From positions 1,450,934 to 1,514,933 of the forward strand of contig NC_027861.1 in NCBI RefSeq assembly GCF_000187245.1: a DNA stretch of 64,000 nt, written 5' to 3'. The notes below the pieces were generated by a model that did not search any database, was not told the DNA's origin, and saw only the letters and a list, made by a program, of their open reading frames with translations. Source of the DNA: Ogataea parapolymorpha DL-1. Lineage: Eukaryota; Ascomycota; Pichiomycetes; Pichiales; Pichiaceae. This document shows positions 37,568 to 46,885 of the stretch, in pieces. How positions within the stretch are numbered: position 1 is the first letter of the stretch; each line of letters opens with the position of its first letter. The position numbers and the translations under genes are program-made.

Positions 37568-39601
37568 TTACCTAACGACATCGGCTACCCGAAAGTCAAA
37601 CCCTTCGTTTGCCTGTGTACTCAAAAATTCTAAAAATCCATCTGTGCTGATGTTGAACATGCTCAAAGGATCGTAAAAATTCTGGTCAATTTGCAACATG
37701 CTACCCCAGTCATCACACTCTTTATTTATAAAACCGTCTAGGTCATGCAAGAGTGAATCAATCAAATTCCAGGCCATGGTAGCAGATCCAAAACAGTGGG
37801 CTTTTAGATTATCGTTGAGCTTCCTTATTTTTCCAAGGACTTCCCACAATTTATCGAAGCTGATACCAAATGTTCTGTCAAGCAGTTCTGTGTCCACGAT
37901 GTTTCCGCACTTGTCAGACTTGAGTAGTATCGATGCTATCGTTAGCACTAAAACGCCATGGTATAGTATATAGAGGTCAGTATGAACCGATCCATTGAAT
38001 AGTTTGTTCTCGAATTCGTACTCAACAATGTTATAGAGCTGTTTGGAACAATTGATGGAGGAAACAGCAAGCTGAAGGATTGGATCGTCTTTCGAGATCT
38101 GAACGGTTTTTCCACTGTTGACTGCTCGAAGTATCAATAGTAAGAAGGGAACCCCCACATTGATGTAGCAGTAGTGATATTCCAGGTGCAAGAATATCTG
38201 GGGATACGACAGTTCTGTAAGCTTAGAATTGAAAATATCTCCCAGGTTTTCCGGAAGACTTCTTCTCCAAGTTAGAAGCTTTTGTCTGAGTTGCACAGCG
38301 TTCTCTATTGCGTCGGGAGAGCTCAAGATCAACGAATTTTGGAGGTTGCAAGCCTTAAATTTGAGAAATTGATACAGGATTTGGTGCAATTTGGATGATT
38401 CGTAGAAACATACGTTGCTTTTGAGCTGATGTGCTTTAAAGTTAGCACTTATCGTAACATCATCTAAATCAATAGAGCTTGATCGTCCCATTATATTGCT
38501 CAAGCGCACTTCATTGTTGAAGATTGTCCACCACAATTCAGAGTATTCCTTTTGTAGCCGAGGAACCTCTTGATGAAAAACATCTCTGTGAATTCCAACT
38601 GATGTTGCTTGAACTGCAGCTATTTTAAACAAGTTGCACGCTAGATCTCTTTCCTCGACACTTTCCGAGACGATTGCTATCAGCACGAGCACTCTGATTC
38701 CAATTATGCTGCACTTAACACTTATCTGACCAACTATGTGGTCGCGAAATGTTTTATAAATACTCATGAGCCTGTCATCGGTGTCGAGCTCTTGCTCTAT
38801 AATGTAAAGTTTACCCAGTAACCAAACCAGCAGCACCAGGAAACTTTGAATCGAAGACAGAGTCTCACCTTGCCATAATTTCTGCACAAGCTCTTCATAC
38901 TCTGATCTGCAGACACATATAAAGACACTGTTGACGTTTTCAAAGAATATATCTGCATAGCGAACGGCTTTAGCTTTATCAATTAGTCCGGAAATTGAAA
39001 AGTTCGAGCTCAGAGATCCTTGAGGAGATTCCAGCGGATTTGAAGCTGCTTCTGACCGAAACTCAGGATTTCTTGGTTTTTGGATTAGCTCTAATATGTT
39101 GTTGTGGATTGCAGGAGTACCTAATGAACCAAGGAGGCGCGGATCACCGTTATCATCTTTAACGATTTGCTCCTGTTGTATATCAACATGACCCAAACTG
39201 TCCACTAAAAATGACTGTGTTGCGAGTTTTTGTTGCACGATTCCATCAACATTTACTCCTACTGCTTTTGCAAGACCGATCACGTCTGCATCAGATTCAA
39301 GTTGTATGTTGGGCACAAGCTTCTTCAATGTCTGAAGTAGAATGCTTTTAATAGGACCTGTTTTGTCAGAACTGATGTTTGAATTTCCTATAAGCTGGCA
39401 CTTGTATCTTGAGGCATACTGCTTCCGATTAATTAAACTTGTATGACAAATACTGTTTGATTTGATGCATTCAGTACAGGCCTGTGCGACGTCCAGCGAA
39501 ACAGAGATGTTGCCACCTCCTTCGCGCACGCACCTGCGCTTTTTCTGCTTGCACCGATCGCAACTGAAAGAGGCTTTCTTACGTAGGCTTGATTCAACCA
39601 T
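37568..39601 (-). CDS. Zn2Cys6 transcription factor of the organosulfur block
   Basis: The 677-residue protein has an N-terminal binuclear zinc cluster, Cys14, 17, 24, 42, 45 and 52 (CDRCKQKKRRC ... CTECIKSNSIC). The spacing between the third and fourth cysteines is unusually long (17 residues). A middle fungal-specific regulatory domain follows (about 200-560, including NEVRLSNIMGRSSSIDLDD), then an acidic, aromatic C-terminus. It lies tail-to-tail with the FMO gene and head-to-head with an amino acid transporter. The neighbouring CGG-type inverted repeats are the natural candidate sites. The inducer is unknown. Confidence 0.86.
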   Translation of the reverse strand: MVESSLRKKASFSCDRCKQKKRRCVREGGGNISVSLDVAQACTECIKSNSICHTSLINRKQYASRYKCQLIGNSNISSDKTGPIKSILLQTLKKLVPNIQLESDADVIGLAKAVGVNVDGIVQQKLATQSFLVDSLGHVDIQQEQIVKDDNGDPRLLGSLGTPAIHNNILELIQKPRNPEFRSEAASNPLESPQGSLSSNFSISGLIDKAKAVRYADIFFENVNSVFICVCRSEYEELVQKLWQGETLSSIQSFLVLLVWLLGKLYIIEQELDTDDRLMSIYKTFRDHIVGQISVKCSIIGIRVLVLIAIVSESVEERDLACNLFKIAAVQATSVGIHRDVFHQEVPRLQKEYSELWWTIFNNEVRLSNIMGRSSSIDLDDVTISANFKAHQLKSNVCFYESSKLHQILYQFLKFKACNLQNSLILSSPDAIENAVQLRQKLLTWRRSLPENLGDIFNSKLTELSYPQIFLHLEYHYCYINVGVPFLLLILRAVNSGKTVQISKDDPILQLAVSSINCSKQLYNIVEYEFENKLFNGSVHTDLYILYHGVLVLTIASILLKSDKCGNIVDTELLDRTFGISFDKLWEVLGKIRKLNDNLKAHCFGSATMAWNLIDSLLHDLDGFINKECDDWGSMLQIDQNFYDPLSMFNISTDGFLEFLSTQANEGFDFRVADVVR

Positions 39602-40066
39602 CTATGATTACAGCAGATTTGGCTAAATTTTTATGATATGCAACTGTGGCAATATTGTGGAGACCAAATTCAGTAGCAGCCGATAAGCCAAAACTTTTAT
39701 GGCGAGAAAGCTTAGGTTTATATTCAAGGCTCAAGAGTAGGTTTTGAAGATCTGATGAGGGCACTACGTTGCAAACGATGATCATGAGATTTACGAGATG
39801 GACGTGAGTCAGGTTTAAACTACTCAATACCATCCCTCTCAACCTCGGAGGCAAATTTTCAACAAGTGCATGTTCTTTACGTTTGAGGTCTGCCTCAGCC
39901 ATCTAGCTACCACCATGCGGTACTCTACTCAACCATGGTTTGAGATCAGACAACTTGAAGATGTCTGTGGCTGTACCAGGCCTTGATAATAATCTAGAAG
40001 CATGGAAGGCGAATTGAAAGCAAGCCCTTAGATGGGCAGTCCTGCAAGTCGTAAACAGCCAACCAA

Positions 40067-40102
40067 ACGGTTATCTACACGGTTATCCACACGGTTATAT
40101 GT
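40067..40102. repeat. Three tandem 12-base repeats (ACGGTTATCCAC-like)
   Basis: Copies at 40067-40078, 40079-40090 and 40091-40102 share ACGGTTAT with small changes after it. They lie about 170 bases before the amino acid transporter start, in the divergent region towards the zinc-cluster gene, and probably serve as regulatory repeats. Confidence 0.6.
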
Positions 40103-40204
40103 TAGTCCCCCCCGGGTCATACCTCGGTTACATCCTCCTAGTGTGGCTAAAACTTGATAAAAAAATTTCAACTTTTCTTTTTCCCAATCCCTGTCAATTG
40201 CTCT

Positions 40205-40220
40205 TGTGGCGTAAGCCACA
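40205..40220. promoter_or_regulatory. TGTGGC-GTAA-GCCACA inverted repeat
   Basis: TGTGGC at 40205-40210 and its complement GCCACA at 40215-40220 flank a 4-base loop, 47 bases before the amino acid transporter ATG. TGTGGC is the Met31/Met32 core, also present before the other genes of this block. If it lies in the 5' leader it could instead fold as a hairpin. Confidence 0.5.
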
Positions 40221-40266
40221 GCAAGTCAAACAAATTTTCAGGCCTGTCAAATATGTTTCGTTTCAG

Positions 40267-41670
40267 ATGTCTTTTAAGGAACCGAACACAAAGGTAGAGT
40301 CCAGTCTCGATAATGAGGCTGCCTCCACGAGCAGTGCGGCGAGTCTCGAGGAGTTTTTAAAGTTAGAGCTTGCGGATCAGGAGGGGGCTAGGATCCGGTA
40401 CAGAACGTGCTCGTGGGAGAAGACAGCGGCCCTGCTGTTCTCAGAGTATGTTTGTCTTGCAGTGATGAGCTTTCCCTGGTCGTTTTCTGTGCTCGGAGTG
40501 GTGCCAGGAATTCTGTGCACGGTGTTTGTGTCGTTGTGCGTGCTGTACACCTCGCTTACGCTATGGCGATTCTGCTTGAAGCACCCACAGGTCCAGGATA
40601 TCTGCGACATAGGACAGCACCTGCTGTGGGGCCACCGTTGGGCCTGGTGGTTTACGGCGGTGTGTTTTATTCTGAACAACACCTTCATTCAGGGGCTGCA
40701 CGTGCTGACGGGGGCCAAGTACTTAAACACGATAACCAACCACGCAGTGTGCACTGTGGATTTCTGTGTGGTTGCGGCGGTGATCTGCTTTGTGTTCTCC
40801 CTACCACGGACATTTTCTGGGCTGTCGTTCATGGGCTGGTTTTCGGCAGCAACCATGTTTGTGGCTATCGTGCTGAGCATGGTTTTTGCCGGTGTCCAGG
40901 ATCACCCTGGCGGCTGGGATGGGACCACCGGCGTGACGTGGCGGCTGTGGCCAGCTCCAGGAACGACATACGTCCAGGGAATGAACGCTGTGCTGAATAT
41001 TGTGTACACATTCGTGGGACAAATCACGTATCCGTCGTTTATTGCAGAGATGAAGAATCCAAGAGATTTCAACAAAGCGGTCTACGCAGTCACGATCGCA
41101 GAGATTGTGCTATACGTGCTAACAGGCACGATCGTGTACGTTTACGTGGGTGACGCATACATCACGGCGCCGGCATTTGGATCGCTGGCCCCAGTGTACA
41201 AGAAAATTGCTTTTTCGTTTGCAGTGCCGACGCTTATCTTCCTGGGTCTGCTGTATGCCAGCGTCTCTGCGCGGTTTGTGTTTTTCCGTATTTATGACAA
41301 GCACAGCCAGCACAGGCGTGACCACACAGTGGTAGGATGGGCAGTGTGGACGGGGCTGTTGGCGGCAACGTGGGTGGTTGCGTTTGTGATTGCGGAGGTG
41401 ATTCCATTCTTCAGCGATTTGCTCTCTTTGATGAGCTCTCTATTTGACTGCTGGTTTGGTTTTGTCTACTGGGGACTCGCATATTTCCATGTTCGGGATG
41501 TGCGTGGCGGCCTGTGGGACAAGGTCCAAGTCGTGCTCAATGTCGGGCTGATTGTGCTCGGGTTCTACATTTTGGGTCCTGGTGTGTACGCTGTGGTCCA
41601 GAGTATCATTGACTCGTACCGTGCAGGCGAAGTCGGTGGTGTGTTCGGCTGTGCAGATAATGGCCTGTAG
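40267..41670 (+). CDS. AAAP-family amino acid transporter
   Basis: 467 residues from ATG 40267 (MSFKEPNTKVESS); an ATG at 40099 would add 56 residues of no family similarity. About 11 hydrophobic helices follow. The pattern ALLFSEYVCLAVMSFPWSF in helix 1, NAVLNIVYTFVGQITYPSFIAEMKNPRDFNKAVY in the centre, and the late LMSSLFDCWFGFVYWGL match the fungal Mtr-like N-amino-acid transport proteins. The codons are strikingly G/C-ending (many GTG, CTG, GCG), unlike the AT-rich genes on both sides. The promoter has TGTGGC repeats, so a sulfur amino acid or taurine is a possible cargo. The regulator gene is divergent. Confidence 0.82.
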   Translation: MSFKEPNTKVESSLDNEAASTSSAASLEEFLKLELADQEGARIRYRTCSWEKTAALLFSEYVCLAVMSFPWSFSVLGVVPGILCTVFVSLCVLYTSLTLWRFCLKHPQVQDICDIGQHLLWGHRWAWWFTAVCFILNNTFIQGLHVLTGAKYLNTITNHAVCTVDFCVVAAVICFVFSLPRTFSGLSFMGWFSAATMFVAIVLSMVFAGVQDHPGGWDGTTGVTWRLWPAPGTTYVQGMNAVLNIVYTFVGQITYPSFIAEMKNPRDFNKAVYAVTIAEIVLYVLTGTIVYVYVGDAYITAPAFGSLAPVYKKIAFSFAVPTLIFLGLLYASVSARFVFFRIYDKHSQHRRDHTVVGWAVWTGLLAATWVVAFVIAEVIPFFSDLLSLMSSLFDCWFGFVYWGLAYFHVRDVRGGLWDKVQVVLNVGLIVLGFYILGPGVYAVVQSIIDSYRAGEVGGVFGCADNGL

Positions 41671-42404
41671 AATAGGGGTCATTAACACTATTATCTAATC
41701 AACCTTCAAACAGTTAGAAGCTTTCTACAAAATATTAGCGTAGCGTGATCTCAGGACACGTGACTATCGGCAAACTCGTGTAAATTAGTCGACAAAGCAT
41801 AGCCGTGAGCATAAATATTTATACCCCGCGTAAAATTTTCAATAGAAAAAAAGCAGAAAGGATCCCCAAATTTCGGGCTTTTCTGCCATGCCCCTGTTTT
41901 TTAAAATGGCATGCAGCGTGCGCTCATGAGGTCTCCCTAGTAAGAATAGAGTAAACACGGGTCAGAATATGGCTGAATAAGCACAATTAAAAGAACAGAC
42001 AGTAGTACCACGCAGACATGACTCAGTGGGGCACTGAACATAAATTTTATTTAGCCATATTAAATAGACGGGCACATGATTTATTGGAATACATTACCAT
42101 AATGTATTTAGACTTGGAAAACGAAATGTCTAAAATCGTGAGAATAGTGCTCCATACCAAACAGGCACAGTCTGTCAGCCAACAAGGAGAAAACTGGACT
42201 AAAGAGCCTACTTTGTTCAGCTGAGGACATTTAACGTGTACTACAACGAACAGCCTGTCGCGGATGAAATCTTTGCGAATTTTTCTACCATGATGGTGTA
42301 GGGATGAGCAAAGGGAAGTGCTCGTAACCCAGTGTTGGGAGCAGCGCGAACGACTCACAGGGACGCGGTCTCTGTGTGAGGTGCCTGGTGGCTTTGGTGA
42401 TCAA
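41671..42404. other. Non-coding stretch between the amino acid transporter and the transporter pseudogene
   Basis: No convincing gene is seen. Short frames near 42018-42224 and their reverse lack family features. A CACGTG occurs near 41757 and an AAATATTTATA stretch at about 41812-41823. The composition falls from GC-rich to AT-rich across this stretch, so it marks the border of the rhamnose region. Confidence 0.35.
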
Positions 42405-43315
42405 AGCTCACAGCTATTCTCTCAAAGACACCAAGATAACTAGTGACCAAGAAAAGATACGGTGAGGTATAAGAGGTTCTTGCTGCCATTCTTGATGAGG
42501 ATCTTGACTTCGACATTTTGCTTCAGGGAGTTCAAGATATCAAATGACAGTTGACAATGAAGCGATTGGTGAAAAGTTCAGATTTGGAGAACTTGTTGAA
42601 ATCCCAAAAAATCTGAGAAGACTAATATTGAGCTGTGGAATCATGATCCTGCAAAAATTCACAGGATCAAATATGATAAACTACTACAAGCCCATCGTTT
42701 ATCAAAACACGATGAACCTGACCAAGAACACTTCTTTGATTTAGGTGGATGCTACAAAATTATGTACTTGATGGGAGCTTTTGTTCCTGTGTGGATCACT
42801 GATATATATGAAAGGCGTACTATGCTGTTCAGTTCAATAGGACTAACAGTATGGTACATCGCGATCTCTAGTCTTCTGTCTCAGGAAAGATATGCTACGT
42901 CGGTCGCTGCCAGCTGCTTCGTTTTTCTCTACCAACTGTTAATGGAAATCGGATGGCTCAATTATTGGTTGTTCCCTGCAGAGCTGAACGGTATCCATAT
43001 TTGGTCCAGGGTGCAAGCTTTTGCGTCTTTTGTCAACTGGCTATCATTATTTGCTGTTGTCCAGATCACGCCGAAAGCTATTGACAATATTGGTTGGAAA
43101 ACAGTTGTTATCTTTGCCATTCTAAACTTACGTGGGTTCGTATCGTGTACTGCTTCTACTCCAATATCAAGGGTCTCGAGTTGCAGGACATCGATTGCTT
43201 GTTCGATTCTGGTGAATTCACAGGTGGAATTTTCACGACGAGGGGACATCCCATACGGCTGGAGAAAGGAAAACAGACATCGAGGCAGAAGTTTTGTTGT
43301 TGATAAAAAAGATAA
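42405..43315 (+). pseudogene. Decayed 3' half of an MFS sugar transporter
   Basis: Reading the + strand in shifting frames gives the second half of a fungal sugar porter. A TPR-stop-LVTKKRYGEV region corresponds to the usual PESPRYL...R. Then come EVLAAILDEDLDFD, IPKNLRRLILSCGIMILQKFTGSNMINYY, GAFVPVWITDIYERR (the D-RxGRR site), a helical stretch with WLNYWLFPAEL, and finally FYSNIKGLELQDIDCLF and TRGHP. The intact pieces need frame changes near 42542, 42730 and 43125 and contain two internal stops. The first six helices are unrecognisable. It sits at the edge of the rhamnose cluster, so it may be a former rhamnose or lactone transporter. Confidence 0.82.
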
Positions 43316-43559
43316 TGTGAGCATTGCTGAGTAGGCTCAACCAAGATCAATTATTCAAGCACTGTATATTATTTCGGAATTCTTTTATTTGCACTTGTTT
43401 TACTCGTGACTATACTTGATCCAGTTGATTGGCCCACTGTGCAAAGATCTAATATGTCATTAGCAGATGGAAACCTAAATCCAGTTGGCATATTAAGACT
43501 TCCATGACGAGAAGTGTCATTATCTAAAGCGAGGGAAGAGTCTGACTGGCGGTACTCCC

Positions 43560-44561
43560 TCAGCTGGCATGTATATTGTAGGCATTCATGGCATTGACGC
43601 TGAAAACTCTTTGTTTATCGTCATCAGATGCCTCAAGACTGTTTAGAATGTCCATGGTTAGGTTTCTCCATAATGGAAAGGCTGTCTCTCCACCATTAAG
43701 CTTGCATACTGGCCAGTCACTTCCCCAAATAACTCTAGAAGGTCCGAATGTCTGCAGCGCATATTCGAAGTAGGGAGTGGCTCTTTGCACGATTTCTTCG
43801 TAACTGATATTCTCAGCATGTTTGTCAAGTTCAGAAATCAAACCACTAAGTTTCAAGTAGACTGCATTGTTATTTTTTATAGCTATCTCATGGATGTTCT
43901 TCATCGAGCGCTTCCATCCATTGAAGTTGCCTGAAAACCCATCAACCGCAAGATTGGGCTTCCCAAAATGATCTATGACAAATGTTGCATTTTTTACACT
44001 TTCAAACAAAACACCCACCTCTCTATACTGGCCATCTCCACGACGATGAAAATCAATGCCCAGCTCGAAGACAAAGTTATTCTTAGCCATCCACTTGATG
44101 GATTCGATGAACTTCTTTGAAACCATGATTCCATCCGGCTTGTCTTGCAAAAGAAATCGAAAACCCTTCACTAAAGAGATCTTTTGTGGATTGATATCTT
44201 CAAATAGTTTATCGATGTAGAGTTCCAGTATCTGTGGTCCTAAAGGTACCGGTGCCCACGGAACTACGGCAAGAATCAAGCCTTTTTCTTTGATGGACTG
44301 TTCCATTACAAATTTCAATTCTCGTACAGCAGGTGTAAAGCCTTCAAGGCCACTTGAAAGGTCTGTCTTGACGTCTGATTCAATATAGATAACGCCCTTA
44401 AAATTGAATAGACTAGAGCCCTGATTCCAGTTCTGTACCCGATACTTGGTTGCTGTGTGCTCGCAACTAATTGGAAGTGATTTATCCATCCACCTCAGTG
44501 AGCTTAGGTTCTCTTCGTCGTAAAGATGTACATGAGCATCTATCAAGTCGATCTTCCCCAT
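43560..44561 (-). CDS. LRA2: L-rhamnono-lactonase-like amidohydrolase
   Basis: The 333-residue metal-dependent hydrolase of the amidohydrolase_2 family has DAHVHL at residues 8-13 (metal-binding His10 and His12), ELGIDFHRR and VIDHFGKP in the middle, and late VIWGSDWPVCKL with the catalytic Asp. Such lactonases open sugar lactones. In Scheffersomyces stipitis, LRA2 hydrolyses L-rhamnono-1,4-lactone in the non-phosphorylated pathway. The assignment is strengthened by the divergent LRA1-type dehydrogenase that makes the lactone and by the dehydratase further right. No signal peptide is present, so it should be cytosolic. Confidence 0.82.
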   Translation of the reverse strand: MGKIDLIDAHVHLYDEENLSSLRWMDKSLPISCEHTATKYRVQNWNQGSSLFNFKGVIYIESDVKTDLSSGLEGFTPAVRELKFVMEQSIKEKGLILAVVPWAPVPLGPQILELYIDKLFEDINPQKISLVKGFRFLLQDKPDGIMVSKKFIESIKWMAKNNFVFELGIDFHRRGDGQYREVGVLFESVKNATFVIDHFGKPNLAVDGFSGNFNGWKRSMKNIHEIAIKNNNAVYLKLSGLISELDKHAENISYEEIVQRATPYFEYALQTFGPSRVIWGSDWPVCKLNGGETAFPLWRNLTMDILNSLEASDDDKQRVFSVNAMNAYNIHAS

Positions 44562-44928
44562 ACTGTCAGAATAGGATTGAGAACGGATTCAAAGTTCGGC
44601 GAGTTTAGTGCAATGATAAAATTGATCGAGACAGACAAAATAGTTCTTGTACCCCATCCCATCTATTATTTCCACTTTATTGTTGTGAGATCAAAATCCC
44701 GGATTTTTATTCGGACATAAAAAATACGACCCCGTCCACTTCCCCCTCTTTAGGCAAGACGCAGATGTCGGACCTTTTAAATTGACTATGAACATTTTTC
44801 CGAGCGATTTGGAAATTTAGATCAATACATATAATTGGGATATTTTTCAACAATCTCAGTTCAGCAAAGAGATCGCACAATTGATCTAGGACTAAGAGCA
44901 ACAGGGTTAATTGGTGCTAAAATATCAA
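44562..44928. promoter_or_regulatory. Divergent promoter of the lactonase and rhamnose dehydrogenase genes
   Basis: This 367-base region contains TACCCCA at 44650-44656 and a second C-rich stretch at 44728-44746 (ACCCCGTCCACTTCCCC). TACCCCA recurs in four other intergenic regions of the rhamnose cluster, which points to one shared factor controlling both genes. Confidence 0.5.
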
Positions 44929-45681
44929 ATGATTCTCCAAGGTAAAGTTGTTGCGATAACAGGAGCTGCCACAGGGATCGGTAGAGCAATTGCTGTGGGG
45001 ATGTCTCAGCAAGGAGCCAAGGTCTCGGTTAATTACCTTAGCGGCCAAGAGAACGAAATCCAAAGTTTGAAAGAAGAGATTCCAGACCTGCTAGCAGTTG
45101 AGGGCGATATAAGATATCCCGAAACATCACTTAATCTTATTGAACAGACGGTGAACAAATTCGGTGAGCTAAACGTTTTTGTCTCGAATGCTGGGGTCTG
45201 CAAATTCATGGAGTTCACAAAAATCGACTACGATCTTTATAAAAACACTGTGAGCATCAACCTCGATGGTGCCTTCTTTGCGACACAAGCTGCCGCAGCC
45301 CAGATGATCAAACAAGGAAAGGGTGGATCTATTATTGGAATTTCTTCCATCAGTGCATTAGTGGGTGGTGGATTGCAGGCCCATTACACTCCTACGAAAG
45401 CCGCGATCTTGTCGCTCATGCAGTCAACTGCGTGCGCTCTTGGTAAACATAAAATAAGGTGTAATGCCCTACTCCCTGGAACCATTAAAACTCAATTGAA
45501 CGAGGAGGACTTGCAAGATCCACAAAAGAGGGCCTATATGGAGGGAAGAATCCCATTGGGTAGACTTGGTGTCCCATCAGATATGGCAGGACCAGCAATA
45601 TTTCTTGCCAGTGACCTGTCTGAATATGTGACAGGCGCCCAGATACTGGTCGATGGCGGTTTGTTTGTAAATCTACAGTAA
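44929..45681 (+). CDS. LRA1: L-rhamnose 1-dehydrogenase-like short-chain dehydrogenase
   Basis: 250 residues from ATG 44929 (MILQGKVVAITGAATGIGRA); the frame upstream has no ATG. It is a classical SDR, with the TGAATGIG nucleotide motif at 11-18, NAGV, catalytic Ser in SSIS, and Tyr153 with Lys157 in HYTPTKAA. The C-terminal GAQILVDGG is typical. S. stipitis LRA1 oxidises L-rhamnose to L-rhamnono-1,4-lactone with NAD(P)+. The divergent lactonase and nearby dehydratase and aldolase make this the pathway's first step. SDRs are numerous, so context carries much of the weight. Its 3' end faces the aldolase gene 87 bases away. Confidence 0.82.
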   Translation: MILQGKVVAITGAATGIGRAIAVGMSQQGAKVSVNYLSGQENEIQSLKEEIPDLLAVEGDIRYPETSLNLIEQTVNKFGELNVFVSNAGVCKFMEFTKIDYDLYKNTVSINLDGAFFATQAAAAQMIKQGKGGSIIGISSISALVGGGLQAHYTPTKAAILSLMQSTACALGKHKIRCNALLPGTIKTQLNEEDLQDPQKRAYMEGRIPLGRLGVPSDMAGPAIFLASDLSEYVTGAQILVDGGLFVNLQ

Positions 45682-45768
45682 TGAATAAAATTATTTATTC
45701 CAATTCAGAAAACCAGGTAGCTGTACCTATGATAATGAAACGTGGCCATATAATAGAATTGACATACT

Positions 45769-46710
45769 TTACAAAACACTTTCTGCGTCCACAATTTCCG
45801 AGATATTCTGTTTGAACTGTGCCCAGTAACTGTGATCAACGTCCTGATTGAGTGGCATTCTTCCAAGATAGGTTTCTCCAAACCCTTTGATACTGATCAT
45901 TTTCTTAATACCTACGACACCAAATCTAACCACCAGCTCTTCTGCTCTTGTAGCAATAAACTGAAGCTTTGCTGCTTGATCATACTGTTTAGCCTGAAAC
46001 AGCTCAAAAATTTTAACATATAGCTTCGGGAATGCTCCGGATAGTGCATCAACTGTACCCATTCCTCCCACCATAAGAACTGGAAGGAGTATTTGCCCTA
46101 ATCCGGTGAAAGTGTAGAAATTGTTCTCTTTAGTGACCGGTGACATTGCAATCATTGTGTGGTGTGCGACATCTCCGTGTGATATCTTGGTACCAACAAT
46201 GTTTGGATGTCTCGAAAGCTTGACTATAGTTTCTGGCTCCACCACAATATTATTGGTGACCCCAGGATAAACATATATCATGATTGGCAGACTAGATTTA
46301 TTTGCAACCTCAGTGTAAAATTGTTCAATAGCAGCTTGTTTGATTCCTGGACCATAATAGCTGGAGCTCAGGACAAGCGCATAGGATGCCCCGGCTTCTT
46401 TGACTGCGTCAATTTCGTGGAGCACTTCCTCCAAACAGTTTTGAGCCACTCCTGCAAGAATTGGAAATCCAGGTAGATTTTTGTGGATGGCCTCAATTAT
46501 CGAAACTCTCTCTGTTCTTGTTAAATGAGCTGCTTCACCAGTGCTTCCCATCAAAACCAAACCTTTGATACCATTGTCTCTTAAATACTTAGCGTGGGCA
46601 ATCTGGGTCTCAAAATCTATTGTAACAAGGTCCTTCTTGAAAAATGTAGGGACCGGAGTATAAACTCCAGGTTGTGGTGGTTCAGGTGTTCCTGGGACGG
46701 TATTGGTCAT
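45769..46710 (-). CDS. DHDPS/NAL-family aldolase, probable 2-keto-3-deoxy-L-rhamnonate aldolase
   Basis: The 313-residue class I aldolase of the dihydrodipicolinate synthase family has GLVLMGSTGEAAHLTRTER near the N-terminus. The catalytic Tyr lies in IMIYVYPGV and the Schiff-base Lys175 in NIVGTKISHGD. In this cluster the missing step is cleavage of 2-keto-3-deoxy-L-rhamnonate to pyruvate and L-lactaldehyde. Fungal relatives of this fold do the same reaction type on 3-deoxy-hexulosonate (galacturonate pathway, LGA1). The LRA4 enzyme known from S. stipitis is, as far as I recall, of a different aldolase family, so no symbol is given. It is divergent from the regulator gene. Confidence 0.82.
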   Translation of the reverse strand: MTNTVPGTPEPPQPGVYTPVPTFFKKDLVTIDFETQIAHAKYLRDNGIKGLVLMGSTGEAAHLTRTERVSIIEAIHKNLPGFPILAGVAQNCLEEVLHEIDAVKEAGASYALVLSSSYYGPGIKQAAIEQFYTEVANKSSLPIMIYVYPGVTNNIVVEPETIVKLSRHPNIVGTKISHGDVAHHTMIAMSPVTKENNFYTFTGLGQILLPVLMVGGMGTVDALSGAFPKLYVKIFELFQAKQYDQAAKLQFIATRAEELVVRFGVVGIKKMISIKGFGETYLGRMPLNQDVDHSYWAQFKQNISEIVDAESVL

Positions 46711-46885
46711 TTTTGGAAAGCTTTCAAAAGCTAGAGAATACGAAAAAGCTTTTGATGATCATAGTATCCGCACATATATATATGCGCTACTCTCAAGAGT
46801 GGAAGATCAGTTGGTGCAAGGTGTCGCTCATTAAATTTCCTGCACTTAATGTATGGAGAAGTCTTCTGCTTACGTAGTCACGTAT

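Noticed and set aside
39594..39902. 102-residue ATG open frame just upstream of, and 8 bases overlapping, the zinc-cluster gene start
   Set aside because: It has no family features, and the downstream zinc-cluster gene has its own good N-terminus. It is most likely chance, or at most an upstream open frame in the leader.
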